In this document: positions 41,809 to 52,706 of the stretch, one piece after another
Layout: each line of letters begins with the position of its first letter
Position numbering within the stretch: position 1 is the stretch's first letter
Source of the DNA: Virgibacillus halotolerans
Lineage (GTDB): Bacteria > Bacillota > Bacilli > Bacillales > Amphibacillaceae
Direction of reading: 5' to 3'
NCBI RefSeq assembly: GCF_016908515.1
Contig: NZ_JAFBEA010000001.1
Location: 682,001-746,000 of the forward strand
DNA length: 64,000 nt
Notes under the pieces: model-generated
Told to the model about the DNA's origin: nothing
Database searches by the model: none
Seen by the model: the letters and a program-made list of their open reading frames with translations, nothing else
Position numbers and translations under genes: made by a program

Positions 41809-41910
41809 AGAACCTCTGTTCGTCATCAAATACAGTATCGCACGAACAGGTGATCCTGTCAACGTTTTTTCGAACGAATGTTTGCTTTAGCAAAATAGAA
41901 ATGATAAACT
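41809..41910. promoter_or_regulatory. lexA/yneB intergenic SOS control region with three LexA boxes
   Basis: GAACCTCTGTTC (41810-41821) is a perfect GAAC-N4-GTTC; CGAACGAATGTTTG (41871-41884) fits the B. subtilis consensus; CGAACAGGTGATCC (41843-41856) is a weaker match. Leftward promoter TTGACA-17-GATACT (41834-41862) contains the weak box in its spacer. Rightward lexA promoter TTGCTT-17-TAAACT (41882-41910) overlaps the third box. Confidence 0.85.
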
Positions 41911-41946
41911 AGTATTAATAAATCCTATGTGTGAGGTGGAAACTAG

Positions 41947-42570
41947 ATGACTAAACTATCAAAAAGACAACAAATGATTATGGATTTCATTAAAAATGAA
42001 GTGAGTGCGAAGGGGTACCCACCGTCGGTTCGGGAAATTGCTGATGCTGTTGGACTTGCTTCAAGTTCTACTGTACATGGACATCTTGAAAGGTTGGAAA
42101 ACAAAGGATATATTCGCAGAGATCCTACAAAACCAAGGGCAATCGAGATTCTCGATCATTCGGAAGAGGGAAATATACCTAAAGATGTAGCGCGTTACGC
42201 ACCGGTAATAGGTAAAGTCACTGCAGGAATACCTATTACAGCCGTAGAGAATATCGAAGAGTTTATTCCCCTCCCAAGCTCCAGTTCAGGGCCGGATGAC
42301 AATTTATTTGTACTGGTAATTGATGGTGAAAGTATGATCGAAGCGGGTATTCTGGATAAAGACATGGTGATTGTCAAACAACAAAATGTCGCGGAAAATG
42401 GTGATATTGTTGTCGCTATGACTGATGAAAATGAGGCAACCGTAAAACGTTTCTTTAAAGAAAAGGATCATATTCGACTACAACCGGAAAACGCTACAAT
42501 GGAACCATTGATTTATCCAAATGTCATGATTTTAGGTAAAGTGATCGGATTATATCGAAATATCCACTAG
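41947..42570 (+). CDS. lexA: LexA, SOS repressor
   Basis: 207 residues. Winged helix at the N-terminus ([31 protein letters not shown]), self-cleavage site A93-G94 in VTAGIPI, catalytic Ser129 (DGESM) and Lys167 (TVKRFF). Represses DNA-damage genes and is cleaved with RecA help. Its own operators lie upstream. Full length and intact. Confidence 0.98.
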   Translation: MTKLSKRQQMIMDFIKNEVSAKGYPPSVREIADAVGLASSSTVHGHLERLENKGYIRRDPTKPRAIEILDHSEEGNIPKDVARYAPVIGKVTAGIPITAVENIEEFIPLPSSSSGPDDNLFVLVIDGESMIEAGILDKDMVIVKQQNVAENGDIVVAMTDENEATVKRFFKEKDHIRLQPENATMEPLIYPNVMILGKVIGLYRNIH

Positions 42571-42614
42571 ATTTAAACCACTTGTGAAAATGCTATTGCG
42601 TAAAGAGGTAAAAA

Positions 42615-42665
42615 AATCTCATTCAGATATACTTTAAAGTACATCTGAATGAGATTTTTTTATTA
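42615..42665. terminator. Bidirectional terminator after lexA
   Basis: AATCTCATTCAGAT and ATCTGAATGAGATT form a 14-bp perfect stem; T-run on the plus strand, A-run in front. Confidence 0.9.
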
Positions 42666-43049
42666 CACGATACTAGTTGCTTTCTCTTCAATCAGATCGT
42701 TCGTGGAAGGTGTTGCAATGAAGTTCCCCCAGAAATGTCTTTCACATAATGTACAACGTTCGGTATAGATAGTAACGTTCTTCCTAACACAATACTAAAG
42801 ACCCAAGCAGTATAAAATGGTTTGTTTCATTCTAGTGCACTTCCTTTTCGAGCATATCGTATAGCTAAAAAATTTATAAAATAAAAAGGTACTTACCTTT
42901 AATGAAAATTAATATGGCTTTTGACTTCAGTAGCTCCTTTTTGTAGTTTAGAATGTATACTGGTACACTAATAAGGTAAGTATTATTTTGGTTTGAATTT
43001 TTTAAATCAGATTTTGGCTTTCACAAAAATTGTATTAGGAGCTGATATC
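42666..43049. other. Intergenic region lexA-fda, possible gene remnant
   Basis: About 380 bases. On the minus strand 42663-42750 stays open as CERHFWGNFIATPSTNDLIEE-like sequence ending at a stop near 42663, but no start or ribosome-binding site in frame is seen upstream, so it may be the tail of a decayed gene. The fda promoter probably lies at 42920-42990. Nothing else is supported. Confidence 0.3.
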
Positions 43050-43937
43050 ATGCAAAAGGAACAGTTAGATTGTGTCAAAAATGGACAAGGCTTCATCGCT
43101 GCACTCGATCAAAGTGGTGGTAGTACACCAAAGGCTCTAGCACTTTATGGTGTCCCTGAAGATTCATACTCCGGTGAAGAGGAAATGTTTGACCTCGTTC
43201 ACGAAATGAGAACACGTATTATTACTTCGCCTGCTTTCCATTCGGATTCTATTTTAGGCGCTATTTTGTTCGAACAAACAATGGACCGCAAAATTGAAGA
43301 TCTTTTTACTGCAGATTATTTATGGAAGAAAAAAGGCATTGTTCCCTTTTTAAAAATTGATAAAGGACTAGCACCAGAAGAAAACGGTGTGCAATTAATG
43401 AAGCCTAATCCTGGATTAGATGCGTTATTAAAGAGAGCAAATGAAAGACATGTTTTTGGGACAAAAATGCGTTCTGTTATTAAAGAACCAAACCCTGAGG
43501 GGATTAAAAAGGTTGTAGAACAACAGTTTGAAGTAGGTAAACAAATTCTTGCTGCTGATCTTGTTCCAATTATTGAACCAGAAGTAGATATTCACAGTAG
43601 TGACAAAGAAAAAGCTGAGCAACTCTTAAAAGAAGAAATGTTAAATTATTTGGATGCGTTAAATGAAAATGAGAACGTGATGTTAAAATTGACTATTCCA
43701 AATGTCAATAATTTCTACAAAGAATTGATTGATCATCCGAAAGTTATCAGAGTGGTTGCTCTTTCCGGTGGCTATCCTCGTGAACTAGCCAATGAAAAAT
43801 TAGCTGCAAACCAAGGTCTGATTGCTAGCTTTTCAAGAGCATTATCTGAAGGGTTAAGTGCAGATCAAACAGACGAGGAATTCAATACATTACTGAAGGA
43901 CTCAACCAAAAAAATCTACGATGCTTCCATAACTTAA
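43050..43937 (+). CDS. fda: Fructose-bisphosphate aldolase, class I
   Basis: 295 residues from ATG 43050 (TTAGGAGC upstream); the longer frame has no ribosome-binding site. Class I signature: [56 protein letters not shown] (Schiff-base Lys region). Splits fructose 1,6-bisphosphate without metal. Similar to staphylococcal FdaB-type enzymes. Between lexA and glnA rather than in a glycolytic operon. Confidence 0.95.
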   Translation: MQKEQLDCVKNGQGFIAALDQSGGSTPKALALYGVPEDSYSGEEEMFDLVHEMRTRIITSPAFHSDSILGAILFEQTMDRKIEDLFTADYLWKKKGIVPFLKIDKGLAPEENGVQLMKPNPGLDALLKRANERHVFGTKMRSVIKEPNPEGIKKVVEQQFEVGKQILAADLVPIIEPEVDIHSSDKEKAEQLLKEEMLNYLDALNENENVMLKLTIPNVNNFYKELIDHPKVIRVVALSGGYPRELANEKLAANQGLIASFSRALSEGLSADQTDEEFNTLLKDSTKKIYDASIT

Positions 43938-43956
43938 AATAATGTATTATCAAATA

Positions 43957-44006
43957 AAAAAATGCAACGTGATGTATTTCCATTACATCCGTTGCATTTT
44001 TTTTGA
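43957..44006. terminator. Bidirectional terminator between fda and glnA
   Basis: AAATGCAACG.GATGTA and TACATC.GTTGCATTT with T-runs on both strands; serves two convergent genes. Confidence 0.92.
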
Positions 44007-44061
44007 CATATTTGAGAGTAACCATCGTTATTTGAATGAAAGAAATACCGTTATATCAACC

Positions 44062-45399
44062 TTAATACGCTGTCAAATATTGCTCTCTTTCCCAAGGATG
44101 AACAGTAGTACGGAACATATCCCATTCAATTGCTTTTGCTTCTAAGAAATGTTTATATAAATGCTCACCAAGACCTTGACGAATCACTTCATCCTCTTGT
44201 AATTCTTTTAAAGCATCCATTAACGTTGCTGGTAAATCTCTAATACCCTCTTCTTCACGCTCTTGTTTTGTCATCGAATAAATATTCTTATCGACTGGGG
44301 CTGGTGGATTTATTTTATTCTGAACACCATCCAGGCCAGCTGCCAATAGTACTGCCATTGCCAAATAAGGATTTGCCGTTGGGTCGACACTTCGTAATTC
44401 AACCCTTGTACTTAATCCCCTTGAGAAAGGAATTCGAACAAGCGGGCTGCGATTTTGTGCGGACCAAGCAACATAACTTGGCGCTTCGTAACCGGGAACT
44501 AATCGCTTATACGAATTAACCGTTGGATTTGTAATCGCTGTATAGTTGGTAGAATGCTTAATTAATCCTGCAGTAAATTGATATGCCGTTTCGCTCAAGC
44601 TCAATTCAGCAGCTTCATCAAAGAAAGCATTTTTCCCGTCTTTAAATAACGACATATTCACATGCATTCCGGAGCCATATACACCATATAAAGGTTTTGG
44701 CATAAATGTAGCATGCAGATTATGTTTTCTGGCTATCGTTTTAACTACCAATTTAAATGTTTGTACATCGTCACAGTGTTTCACTGCTTGCGAATACTTA
44801 AAGTCAATTTCATGCTGCCCTGGTGCGCCTTCGTGGTGAGAAGCTTCTATTTCAAAGCCCATTTCTTCCAATTCTAAAACAATATCGCGTCGGCAATTTT
44901 CACCAAGGTCTGTTGGCGCTAAATCAAAATAACCACCACGGTCATTTAATTCCAATGAAGGATCACCATTGGCATCTAACTTAAATAAAAAGAATTCTGG
45001 CTCTGTTCCAATGTTAAAATCCGTGAAGCCCAATTCCTCCATTTTCTTTAAGTTACGCTTTAAATTATATCTTGGACACCCCTCAAATGGTGTGCCATCC
45101 GTATTATAAATATCACAAATAAAACGTGCCACTTTTCCCTTTTCAGATGTCCATGGAAATACGATAAATGAATCCACATCCGGATATAAATACATATCTG
45201 ATTCTTCGATACGAACAAATCCTTCGATTGAAGACCCGTCAAACATCATCTTGTTATCCAACGCCTTATCTAACTGTCCGAGGGGTATTTCCACATTTTT
45301 AATTGTTCCAAGCATGTCCGTAAATTGTAATCGAATAAATCTTACGTTCTCTTCTTCAATTTGTTTCATAATATCTTTCTTAGTCAACCTCGCGCTCAT
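44062..45399 (-). CDS. glnA: Glutamine synthetase type I
   Basis: 445 residues, GSI-alpha size. Motifs: [15 protein letters not shown] (with Arg63, the feedback residue of Bacillus enzymes), [51 protein letters not shown] and [14 protein letters not shown]. Makes glutamine from glutamate and ammonium. In most Bacillaceae glnR precedes glnA; here only 98 bases separate glnA from ynbB. A promoter with TATAAT lies at about 45450; an imperfect TGTAC-N7-ATACA element near it could be a GlnR/TnrA site. Confidence 0.97.
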   Translation of the reverse strand: MSARLTKKDIMKQIEEENVRFIRLQFTDMLGTIKNVEIPLGQLDKALDNKMMFDGSSIEGFVRIEESDMYLYPDVDSFIVFPWTSEKGKVARFICDIYNTDGTPFEGCPRYNLKRNLKKMEELGFTDFNIGTEPEFFLFKLDANGDPSLELNDRGGYFDLAPTDLGENCRRDIVLELEEMGFEIEASHHEGAPGQHEIDFKYSQAVKHCDDVQTFKLVVKTIARKHNLHATFMPKPLYGVYGSGMHVNMSLFKDGKNAFFDEAAELSLSETAYQFTAGLIKHSTNYTAITNPTVNSYKRLVPGYEAPSYVAWSAQNRSPLVRIPFSRGLSTRVELRSVDPTANPYLAMAVLLAAGLDGVQNKINPPAPVDKNIYSMTKQEREEEGIRDLPATLMDALKELQEDEVIRQGLGEHLYKHFLEAKAIEWDMFRTTVHPWEREQYLTAY

Positions 45400-45497
45400 C
45401 TTTCTCCTCCTAGTGTTTTATAAGGCTTTTTTATGAATAACACCCATTATAATTTGGATGTATTACCTTTGTACAAGTACTCTCTCTTCGCTATTCC

Positions 45498-46748
45498 CTA
45501 TTTAAGTAATAAATAACCCTTTTCTATCATTACTTTGATAGATCCTACTAAAGCAATTTTCACATGTGCATAAGTAAGCCCGCCTTGCACAAATGCAATA
45601 TAAGGAGCTTTAATGGGGCCGTCGGCAGACAATTCGATACTTGATCCTTGAATAAAGGTACCTGCAGCCATGATCACTTTATCGTCATAACCTGGCATCT
45701 CACTCGCGTATGGTGTTACATAGGAATTAACTGGAGAATGCTGCTGAATAGCCTGACAGAATGCTACCATTTGTTCCGTATCATTGAAAGTAACAGACTG
45801 AATCAAATCGGTGCGTTTCGCTTGATAATGTGGAGATGTTTTATATCCAACCAGTTCAAGAAAACGTGATGTAAATACCGCACCTTTTAAGGCTTCCCCC
45901 ACAATATGAGGTGCTAAAAAGAACCCCTGATACATTTCCTGTAGCATATTAAAAGTTGCACCAGTTTCTTTACCAAGTCCGGGTGCAGTCAATCGGTTGG
46001 CACATTGCTGAATAAGTTGTTCGCTTCCAACAATATAACCACCAGCACGAACGATACCCCCGCCCGGATTTTTAATCAATGAACCTGCCATAATGTCAAC
46101 ACCAACATGTAAAGGTTCTTCCGCCTCTACGAATTCACCATAACAGTTATCGACAAACACAATTAATTGCTCATCAATTTCTTTTACAAATGCAACCATT
46201 TCCCTAATATCATCGATCGTGAAAGATGGTCGATCATCATATCCTTTGGAGCGCTGAATGCCAATTACTTTCGTATCAGTGGTAATTGCGCTTTTAATCC
46301 CGTCATAATTTATTGTTCCATTATCATTTAAAGCTACTTGATTATACTTTATATTATAATCCATTAAAGAGCCCGCATTACTTCCCCTTATACCAATAAC
46401 TTCTTCCAATGTATCATATGGTTTACCAGTAATATAGAGTAATTCATCACCAGGCCGTAATAGGCCGAAGAGCGTGGTTGATATCGCGTGTGTTCCCGAA
46501 ACGATTTGCGGTCTAACGAGCGCGTCTTCCCCGCCAAATACTTCTGCATATACGGATTCAAGTGCATCACGCCCAAGATCATCGTAGCCATAGCCGCTAG
46601 TGGAATTAAAATGACTATCACTGATGCGGTTATTAATAAATGCATCCAGTACGCGTTTCTGATTTATTTCTACAATCGTATTTATCTTCTGGTGTTGTGT
46701 GCTGCATGCTGCTTCTGCTTGTTTTACTACTTCTTCTAACATCTTCAT
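45498..46748 (-). CDS. ynbB: YnbB, PLP-dependent aluminium-resistance/methionine gamma-lyase family protein
   Basis: 416 residues. Cys/Met-metabolism PLP fold: the aminotransferase-like pattern RPQIVSGTHAISTTLFGLLRPGD, FVDNCYGEFVE, and the lysine in MAGSLIKNPGGGIVRAGGYI as the PLP Schiff-base residue. In vivo substrate unsettled. Begins three bases after hflX ends (AAGGAGTAAGG ribosome-binding site), so the two are co-transcribed. Confidence 0.93.
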   Translation of the reverse strand: MKMLEEVVKQAEAACSTQHQKINTIVEINQKRVLDAFINNRISDSHFNSTSGYGYDDLGRDALESVYAEVFGGEDALVRPQIVSGTHAISTTLFGLLRPGDELLYITGKPYDTLEEVIGIRGSNAGSLMDYNIKYNQVALNDNGTINYDGIKSAITTDTKVIGIQRSKGYDDRPSFTIDDIREMVAFVKEIDEQLIVFVDNCYGEFVEAEEPLHVGVDIMAGSLIKNPGGGIVRAGGYIVGSEQLIQQCANRLTAPGLGKETGATFNMLQEMYQGFFLAPHIVGEALKGAVFTSRFLELVGYKTSPHYQAKRTDLIQSVTFNDTEQMVAFCQAIQQHSPVNSYVTPYASEMPGYDDKVIMAAGTFIQGSSIELSADGPIKAPYIAFVQGGLTYAHVKIALVGSIKVMIEKGYLLLK

Positions 46749-46750
46749 CC

Positions 46751-47974
46751 TTACTCCTTTAATAAACCTTGCAATGGGTGGTTTTGTCTGATATATCCTT
46801 TTGCTACATATTTATTTTTTTCTTCATCAAAATATTTATTAATCATAATGGTTTCATGTTCCAAACGATTCATTATCTTACCTTCATCTGGATTTAACTC
46901 GAATACATATTTATCCCATTGTCCCTGTAAGACTTGCTCAATTTTCTCCAAGAGCTTTTGTAGGTCTTCCTGATCGTAGGCACTAATGACGATAAATGGA
47001 TAATTCTCTGGTATAAGATCATCCTCGTATAAATCCTTTTTATTATAAATCGTCAACATGGGTATCATATCCGCATTTAATTGATTAACCGTATCTTGAT
47101 GTTGTGATTGATCAAGATGAGAACTGTCTACAACGTGTAATAACAGATCTGCCTCCGTTACTTCTTCCAAAGTCGAACGGAAAGATGCTATTAAGGCGGT
47201 TGGCAAGTCCTGAATAAATCCTACTGTGTCTGTAATCAAAGTTTGGAAACCTGATGGTAATTGTATTTTTCTTGTTAATGGATCTAGTGTGGCAAACAAT
47301 TGGTTTTCTTCAAGTGAATCACTATTCGTTAGACGGTTAAACAATGTAGACTTGCCAGCATTTGTATAACCAACAATTGCGATTTGAAATACATCATTCG
47401 TTTTTCTTCGTTTACGGTATTGTTCACGTTGCTGGCCAGTCAATTTCAGCCTTCTTTTAATATCGAATATTCTTCTTCTAATATGTCGTTGGTCCGTTTC
47501 CAGTTTGGTCTCACCCGGGCCTCTTGTACCAATACCTGCGCCTAATCTGGACATGATCAACCCTTGCCCATGTAATCTCGGCAGTAAGTACTCCAATTGA
47601 GCAAGTTCAACCTGAAGCTTGCCTTCTTTCGTTTGGGCGCGCTGTGCGAATATATCTAAAATAAGCTGGCTGCGGTCAATGATTCTAACTTCAAATCGAT
47701 TGCCTAAATTCCTTAATTGTCCAGCAGATAATTCATCGTTAGAAATTACCAAATCGATATCCAACGAATCAATTTCTTGTTTTATTTCATCTATTTTTCC
47801 TTCGCCAATATAATTAGCAGGATGGATCCGGCTGCGGTTTTGTGTCATTACTTTTTCAACCGTACCACCTGCTGTCCCGCTCAAAGATATTAATTCTTCT
47901 AAAGAAGATTGAAAACGTTCATCATTTTGTTGCGGCAATTTTACTGCAATAACGAGTATCTTTTCTTCAGACAT
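46751..47974 (-). CDS. hflX: HflX, ribosome-associated GTPase
   Basis: 407 residues from ATG 47974 (GAGGTTGG upstream). N-terminal HflX domain ([55 protein letters not shown]), GTPase with G1 [9 protein letters not shown], G3 DTVGFI and G4 NKKD. Splits or rescues stalled ribosomes under stress. In the usual order between spoVK and ynbB. Confidence 0.96.
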   Translation of the reverse strand: [407 protein letters not shown]

Positions 47975-48051
47975 GATTTCCAACCTCTTTCTACAGCCAA
48001 TCTACCTTCATCATAACAAAGCTGACCCCACTTCACAAAAATACTTGTGGG

Positions 48052-48987
48052 TCAACGTTGGTTATAGTGATGATTCACTTGCAAATCTTGACCTGTTAAT
48101 TTAATAAGATCTTCGGTCACATAATTATCTTTGCACAATAAACGGACAGCATGCATCCGAATGCCGTGTTCAATTATATTTCTGACATAGCGGGCATTGG
48201 AAAAATTTCTGGTTGTTTCTTGTGTTTTTTTTAATAAATGGGAGCGCAATTCTCTCTCCGCTTCTTTTGTAAGTTCATATTCTCTTTCCGAAGCCATTTG
48301 CCTAGCAATATCCATTAATTGATCAACCTCATAGTCCTTAAAGTCTAAAATGAATGGAAACCTCGATTGCAGGCCAGGGTTTAGTGTTAGGAATCGCTCC
48401 ATTTCATAAGGATATCCTGCCAAAATTAAAACAAAATCATTATGATTATCTTCCATATGCTTTACAAGGGTATCAATTGCTTCCTTCCCAAAATCCTTTT
48501 CACCACCGCGCGCCAGTGAGTAAGCTTCATCAATAAATAGGATCCCACCCATCGCCTTTTGAATCAATGCCCTGGTCTTTTGCGCGGTTTGCCCGATATA
48601 TTCACCAACTAAATCGGCTCTTTCCGCTTCTATAAAATGCCCTTTTGATAATAAATTCATATCAAAGTATATTTTTGCCAGCTTTCTAGCAACCGTTGTT
48701 TTACCTGTTCCAGGATTACCTTTAAAAAGCATATGCAGTACTTGCTTCGTGCAAGCCAATCCAACTTCCTTACGTTTTTGATTAATTACGATGGTCGCAT
48801 ATATTTCTTTTATCGTTTGTTTCAATTTATTCATCGCAACAAAGGATGAAAATTCCAGATCAATATGTTTAAATGGACTGTTTTCTGTAAAATGTAACTG
48901 ACTTTTACTTTCAGACTGTGACCGTGTTTGGTGCTGTAACACGATATTTATTTGCCCATCTCTCTTGCGGCTCATTTGTGTCTCCAC
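48052..48987 (-). CDS. spoVK: SpoVK, stage V sporulation AAA ATPase
   Basis: 311 residues with GTG start behind AAGGAG. AAA core: MLFKGNPGTGKTTVARKLAKIYF (Walker A), GGILFIDEAYSLARGGEKDFGKEA (Walker B), and the CbbX-like arginine region SRFPFILDFKDY. Needed for spore maturation in B. subtilis. N-terminal tail of about 40 residues is polar and variable. Confidence 0.93.
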   Translation of the reverse strand: METQMSRKRDGQINIVLQHQTRSQSESKSQLHFTENSPFKHIDLEFSSFVAMNKLKQTIKEIYATIVINQKRKEVGLACTKQVLHMLFKGNPGTGKTTVARKLAKIYFDMNLLSKGHFIEAERADLVGEYIGQTAQKTRALIQKAMGGILFIDEAYSLARGGEKDFGKEAIDTLVKHMEDNHNDFVLILAGYPYEMERFLTLNPGLQSRFPFILDFKDYEVDQLMDIARQMASEREYELTKEAERELRSHLLKKTQETTRNFSNARYVRNIIEHGIRMHAVRLLCKDNYVTEDLIKLTGQDLQVNHHYNQR

Positions 48988-49064
48988 GCCATCACTCCTT
49001 CGTCAATGTAGTATACGCCCCCATTAAAAAAGGTGTGACAAACGCCTATGTAAAAATGCTATTT

Positions 49065-49098
49065 AAAAACGGACACATGATTGTGCCCGTTTTTTATC
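49065..49098 (-). terminator. Terminator of hfq
   Basis: Minus strand AAAAACGGGCACA-ATCA-TGTGTCCGTTTTT; about 11 bp stem. Confidence 0.88.
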
Positions 49099-49323
49099 TT
49101 ACTCTTTTTCAAGCGAAACATTTTTAACTGGTGCAAAAGTGGATATTGCATGTTTAAAAATAAGTTGTTGCTTGCCATCCGTTTCCAGTAATACCGTATA
49201 ATTATCAAATGCTTTAACAATGCCCCTTAATTGAAATCCATTGGTTAGGAAAACGGTAACAGATACGTGTGTTTTCCGTAGCTGATTTAAATAAACGTCT
49301 TGAATGTTTGTATTTTGCGCCAT
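49099..49323 (-). CDS. hfq: Hfq, RNA chaperone
   Basis: 74 residues. Sm1 and Sm2 motifs: [42 protein letters not shown] and [14 protein letters not shown] (KHA motif). Hexameric RNA-binding protein; role in Bacilli is modest. Between miaA and spoVK as expected. Confidence 0.97.
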   Translation of the reverse strand: MAQNTNIQDVYLNQLRKTHVSVTVFLTNGFQLRGIVKAFDNYTVLLETDGKQQLIFKHAISTFAPVKNVSLEKE

Positions 49324-49360
49324 GTTCGTTCCTCCCTTTTATCTATCTATATAGTTATTT

Positions 49361-50296
49361 CTATTTCTTTTTTAATAATCCTGCAAGATCAGCAAAAATC
49401 GTGCTGAATTTTTCATTTATTGTTTCAGGTTTCACCTGATACCATGTTATATCCATTTTATTTTTAAACCAAGTATATTGTCGTTTTGCATATCTTCTGG
49501 AATTTCGCTTCAGCAATTCTACTGAATCCTTAAGCTGCTGTTCCCCTTTTAGATATGGAATCAACTCCTTATAACCGATGGCTTTCATGGATTGACAGTC
49601 TTCAAATCCTTGCCTGTATAAGTATTTTACTTCTTCCACCAACCCGTTTTCAAGCATTACATCAACCCTGTGATTGATTTGTTTATATAACAGTTCCCGT
49701 TCCATATCCAAACCTATTAATAAGAGATTGTATGGTGATCTTTTTGACTGTTTTTGTTGGTAGGCCGTCATCGTCATTCCTGTTGTTTCATAGACTTCTA
49801 ATGCACGAATAACGCGCCTGTGATTATTTGGATGAATCTTTGCCGCCTGTTCCGGATCTATATCCTTTAAACGTTGGTATAGTGCCATGGCGCCATCCTC
49901 ATCCAATATTTGTTCTAAACGGGTTGTAAAAGCATCATTTCTTTTTTGTTCGGAAAAATTATAATCAAATAATGCTGCCTGTATGTATAAACCACTTCCG
50001 CCAGCAATAATTGGCAGTTTGCCTCGGGAAGTGATTTCATCGATATACTTTTGGACATAATATTGAAAATCAGCCACTGAGAATGCTTCATCGGGATTTT
50101 TGATATCAATCATATGATGCGTAACACCTTGCATTTCATCTTCCGTTATTTTAGCCGTACCAATATCCATGCCTTTATAAACTTGCATCGAATCCCCGCT
50201 AATAATTTCACCATTAAATTGTTTTGCAATATCAATACTCAATCTGGTTTTACCAACGGCTGTTGGGCCCATAATCACGATGACGGTTTTCTTCAT
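49361..50296 (-). CDS. miaA: tRNA dimethylallyltransferase
   Basis: 311 residues. P-loop IMGPTAVGKTRLS, GDSMQVYKGMDIGTAK, HHMIDIKNPDEAFSVADFQ and IIAGGSGLYIQAAL. Adds isopentenyl to A37 of tRNAs reading U-starting codons; its product is then thiomethylated by MiaB encoded at 56868. Upstream of hfq. Confidence 0.97.
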   Translation of the reverse strand: MKKTVIVIMGPTAVGKTRLSIDIAKQFNGEIISGDSMQVYKGMDIGTAKITEDEMQGVTHHMIDIKNPDEAFSVADFQYYVQKYIDEITSRGKLPIIAGGSGLYIQAALFDYNFSEQKRNDAFTTRLEQILDEDGAMALYQRLKDIDPEQAAKIHPNNHRRVIRALEVYETTGMTMTAYQQKQSKRSPYNLLLIGLDMERELLYKQINHRVDVMLENGLVEEVKYLYRQGFEDCQSMKAIGYKELIPYLKGEQQLKDSVELLKRNSRRYAKRQYTWFKNKMDITWYQVKPETINEKFSTIFADLAGLLKKK

Positions 50297-50321
50297 AAAT
50301 ATTCCCCTATATTACATTGTA

Positions 50322-50771
50322 TTATTCGTATGCCCGGTATGCTTGAAGCATCCAAACGTGTTTCTCTAAGGTTGCTTGTATGGATGTCAGCATGTCATCC
50401 GTCGGTTCGTCTTTTAATTCATTGGCATACGGGATGCCTTGCTGACGAATTTCTTCAATAATTTGCTGGAAATCAGCGATGAGTTGCGCAATGATTTCGT
50501 CTTCTTTATCATCCGCATTCGCCTCTTCTAATGTTGCTTCTTTTAAATACTTGCTCATCGTTGCCAGTGGTTTGCCCTCGATCATCAGGATACGTTCTGC
50601 CACTTCATCTAAATCCTCGGCAAAGCGTTTGTACAATTCTTCAAATTTATCGTGTAATTGAAAGAAATGTCTACCTTGGACAAACCAATGGTAACGATGT
50701 AATTTCACATACATCACAAATTGATTAGACAATAGTTGATTTAAAAAGTTTATAAGCTTTTGATTATCCAT
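50322..50771 (-). CDS. Dps/MrgA-like ferritin-type DNA protection protein
   Basis: 149 residues from ATG 50771 (GGGGTGTG upstream). Four-helix ferritin-like pattern with ferroxidase-type residues: LLSNQFVMYVKLHRYHWFVQGRHFFQLHDKFEELY, and EVAERILMIEGKPLATMSKYL. Oxidises and stores iron, protecting DNA from peroxide. It stands between mutL and miaA, where most relatives have no such gene, with its own short spacer on both sides. Confidence 0.92.
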   Translation of the reverse strand: MDNQKLINFLNQLLSNQFVMYVKLHRYHWFVQGRHFFQLHDKFEELYKRFAEDLDEVAERILMIEGKPLATMSKYLKEATLEEANADDKEDEIIAQLIADFQQIIEEIRQQGIPYANELKDEPTDDMLTSIQATLEKHVWMLQAYRAYE

Positions 50772-50833
50772 TATACACACCCCAAAGACATTTTTTAACT
50801 AGTCTTGGCGCCGTTTGCCCTAATTATACATGA

Positions 50834-52678
50834 TTACATGACACGCTTAAACATTTTCTCCAACTCATAAGTACTAAAATGTACGATGATTGGTCGACCG
50901 TGTGGACATGTAAACGGATCAGTGGTCTGTCTCAAATCCTCCAGCAGTCGAAACATCTCCTCCTGATTCAAATAATGATTTGCTTTTATGGACCGTTTAC
51001 AGGACATCAGAATAGCTGCGTCTTCTCTGATTCCTTCGACACTAATTTCTTCTTCATGCATAATTTGATCAATCATTTCCCGGATTACTTCCTCTTCAAA
51101 ACCTTTCGGAAACCAACTTGGATGCGAACGAACCACATAAGTCTGGTTGCCAAATGGTTCAAAAAACAAGCCAACTTGCTCTAATTTATCTTTATATTGC
51201 TCGATAAAAATAGATTCTTGTTTCGAAAATTCAAAGGTTAAAGGAAGTAGTAATTGCTGTGATTCATTGATCGTTTGTCCTAATTTCTTCTTGAAAAATT
51301 CATATTTAATTCGTTCCTGTGCCGCGTGTTGATCGACCATGTACAGGCCATTTTCATTTTGCGACAAAATATACGTTCCCTGCAATTGCCCAATCGGGTA
51401 CATTGCCGGTACACGTTGTATTGGCTCTGACCGCTGAAATTGCTCCGTCATGGCATCTCTTTCCGGCGCAAAGGCAGGTGTTGGTGGCTCATTTCCCTGA
51501 TAGTTCGGCAATTGCTGATCTTTACTTTCCTCTATTTCAGCGTCACGACCACCTTGCTCTTTAATCACTTGATTCTGTGACCATGGTTGTTGCCAAATCT
51601 TTGATTGTTCAGGTTTTGGTACTGCATCGAAATTCATTGCATGCTGAAATGTTTTTTCCTTTTCAACCGGTTTTTGCTCCATCTCTGGAATGAGTGTTAT
51701 TTCTCTGAATTTATTCCTTATCGTTTCTTCTATTGCTGTAAACAATTCTTTATCTTTACTAAAACGTACTTCTAGTTTAGTTGGATGTACGTTCACATCA
51801 ACTAATATGGGATCCATGTCAATTTCGATAACTACAATTGGATAGCGGCCGATCGGCAGTAATGTGTGATAGGCGCGAATGATTGCTTGTGATAATGGGA
51901 TACTTTTGATATAACGACCATTAATAATCGTCGAAATATATGATCGGGATGCCCGGGTCACTTCGGGTTTGGCAATATACCCTTTAATCGAAAAGTCGAG
52001 CGTCTCCTGCACGATAGGTAACATCTTTTTAGCTGTGCCCATCCCATAAACATGTGAAATCACCTGCAATAAGTCTCCTGTTCCCGCTGTTCTGAAAAGA
52101 CCTTTGCCATTGTGGGTTGCTTCAAAGCGTACTTCAGGATGTGACAACGCTAAACGGTTCAACAAATCCGTAATATGTCCTAACTCTGTATGCAGGCTTT
52201 TCATATACTTTAACCGCGCTGGTGTATTAAAGAATAGATCATCGACAGCAATCTCAGTTCCTCTTCTCGCATCACTTTTTTTCTTATCGATTATCTTTCC
52301 ACCTTCTAAGGTCAACCATGTTCCTGCAGCATCCCCTTGCGATGTTTTAACTGTTAACCTACTGACAGACGCGATACTCGCCAGGGCCTCTCCTCTAAAT
52401 CCCAATGTCTTTACACGAAATAGATCTGCTTCATTTTTAATTTTACTTGTAGCATGTCTGAGAAAAGCATGTTCACAATCTTCCTCTGCCATTCCTCCAC
52501 CATCATCCGTTATTTTAATAGACTGCAATCCAGCTTCCATCAATTCTATCTTAATCCACTTACTGTTTGCATCGATACTATTTTCTACTAATTCCTTTAC
52601 AACAGATGCCGGTCTTTCGACAACTTCACCAGCCGCTATTTTATTTGCTAATGCATCAGGTAATTGTAAAATGGTCAT
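50834..52678 (-). CDS. mutL: MutL, mismatch repair protein
   Basis: 614 residues. GHKL ATPase: [40 protein letters not shown] and [19 protein letters not shown]-terminal dimerisation domain with the endonuclease-type pattern [12 protein letters not shown] (DQHAx2Ex4E) and CPHGRP. Couples MutS recognition to repair. Starts 28 bases after mutS ends. Confidence 0.97.
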   Translation of the reverse strand: MTILQLPDALANKIAAGEVVERPASVVKELVENSIDANSKWIKIELMEAGLQSIKITDDGGGMAEEDCEHAFLRHATSKIKNEADLFRVKTLGFRGEALASIASVSRLTVKTSQGDAAGTWLTLEGGKIIDKKKSDARRGTEIAVDDLFFNTPARLKYMKSLHTELGHITDLLNRLALSHPEVRFEATHNGKGLFRTAGTGDLLQVISHVYGMGTAKKMLPIVQETLDFSIKGYIAKPEVTRASRSYISTIINGRYIKSIPLSQAIIRAYHTLLPIGRYPIVVIEIDMDPILVDVNVHPTKLEVRFSKDKELFTAIEETIRNKFREITLIPEMEQKPVEKEKTFQHAMNFDAVPKPEQSKIWQQPWSQNQVIKEQGGRDAEIEESKDQQLPNYQGNEPPTPAFAPERDAMTEQFQRSEPIQRVPAMYPIGQLQGTYILSQNENGLYMVDQHAAQERIKYEFFKKKLGQTINESQQLLLPLTFEFSKQESIFIEQYKDKLEQVGLFFEPFGNQTYVVRSHPSWFPKGFEEEVIREMIDQIMHEEEISVEGIREDAAILMSCKRSIKANHYLNQEEMFRLLEDLRQTTDPFTCPHGRPIIVHFSTYELEKMFKRVM

Positions 52679-52706
52679 GCAAACAAACTCCTTCTTACAG
52701 ATATTT

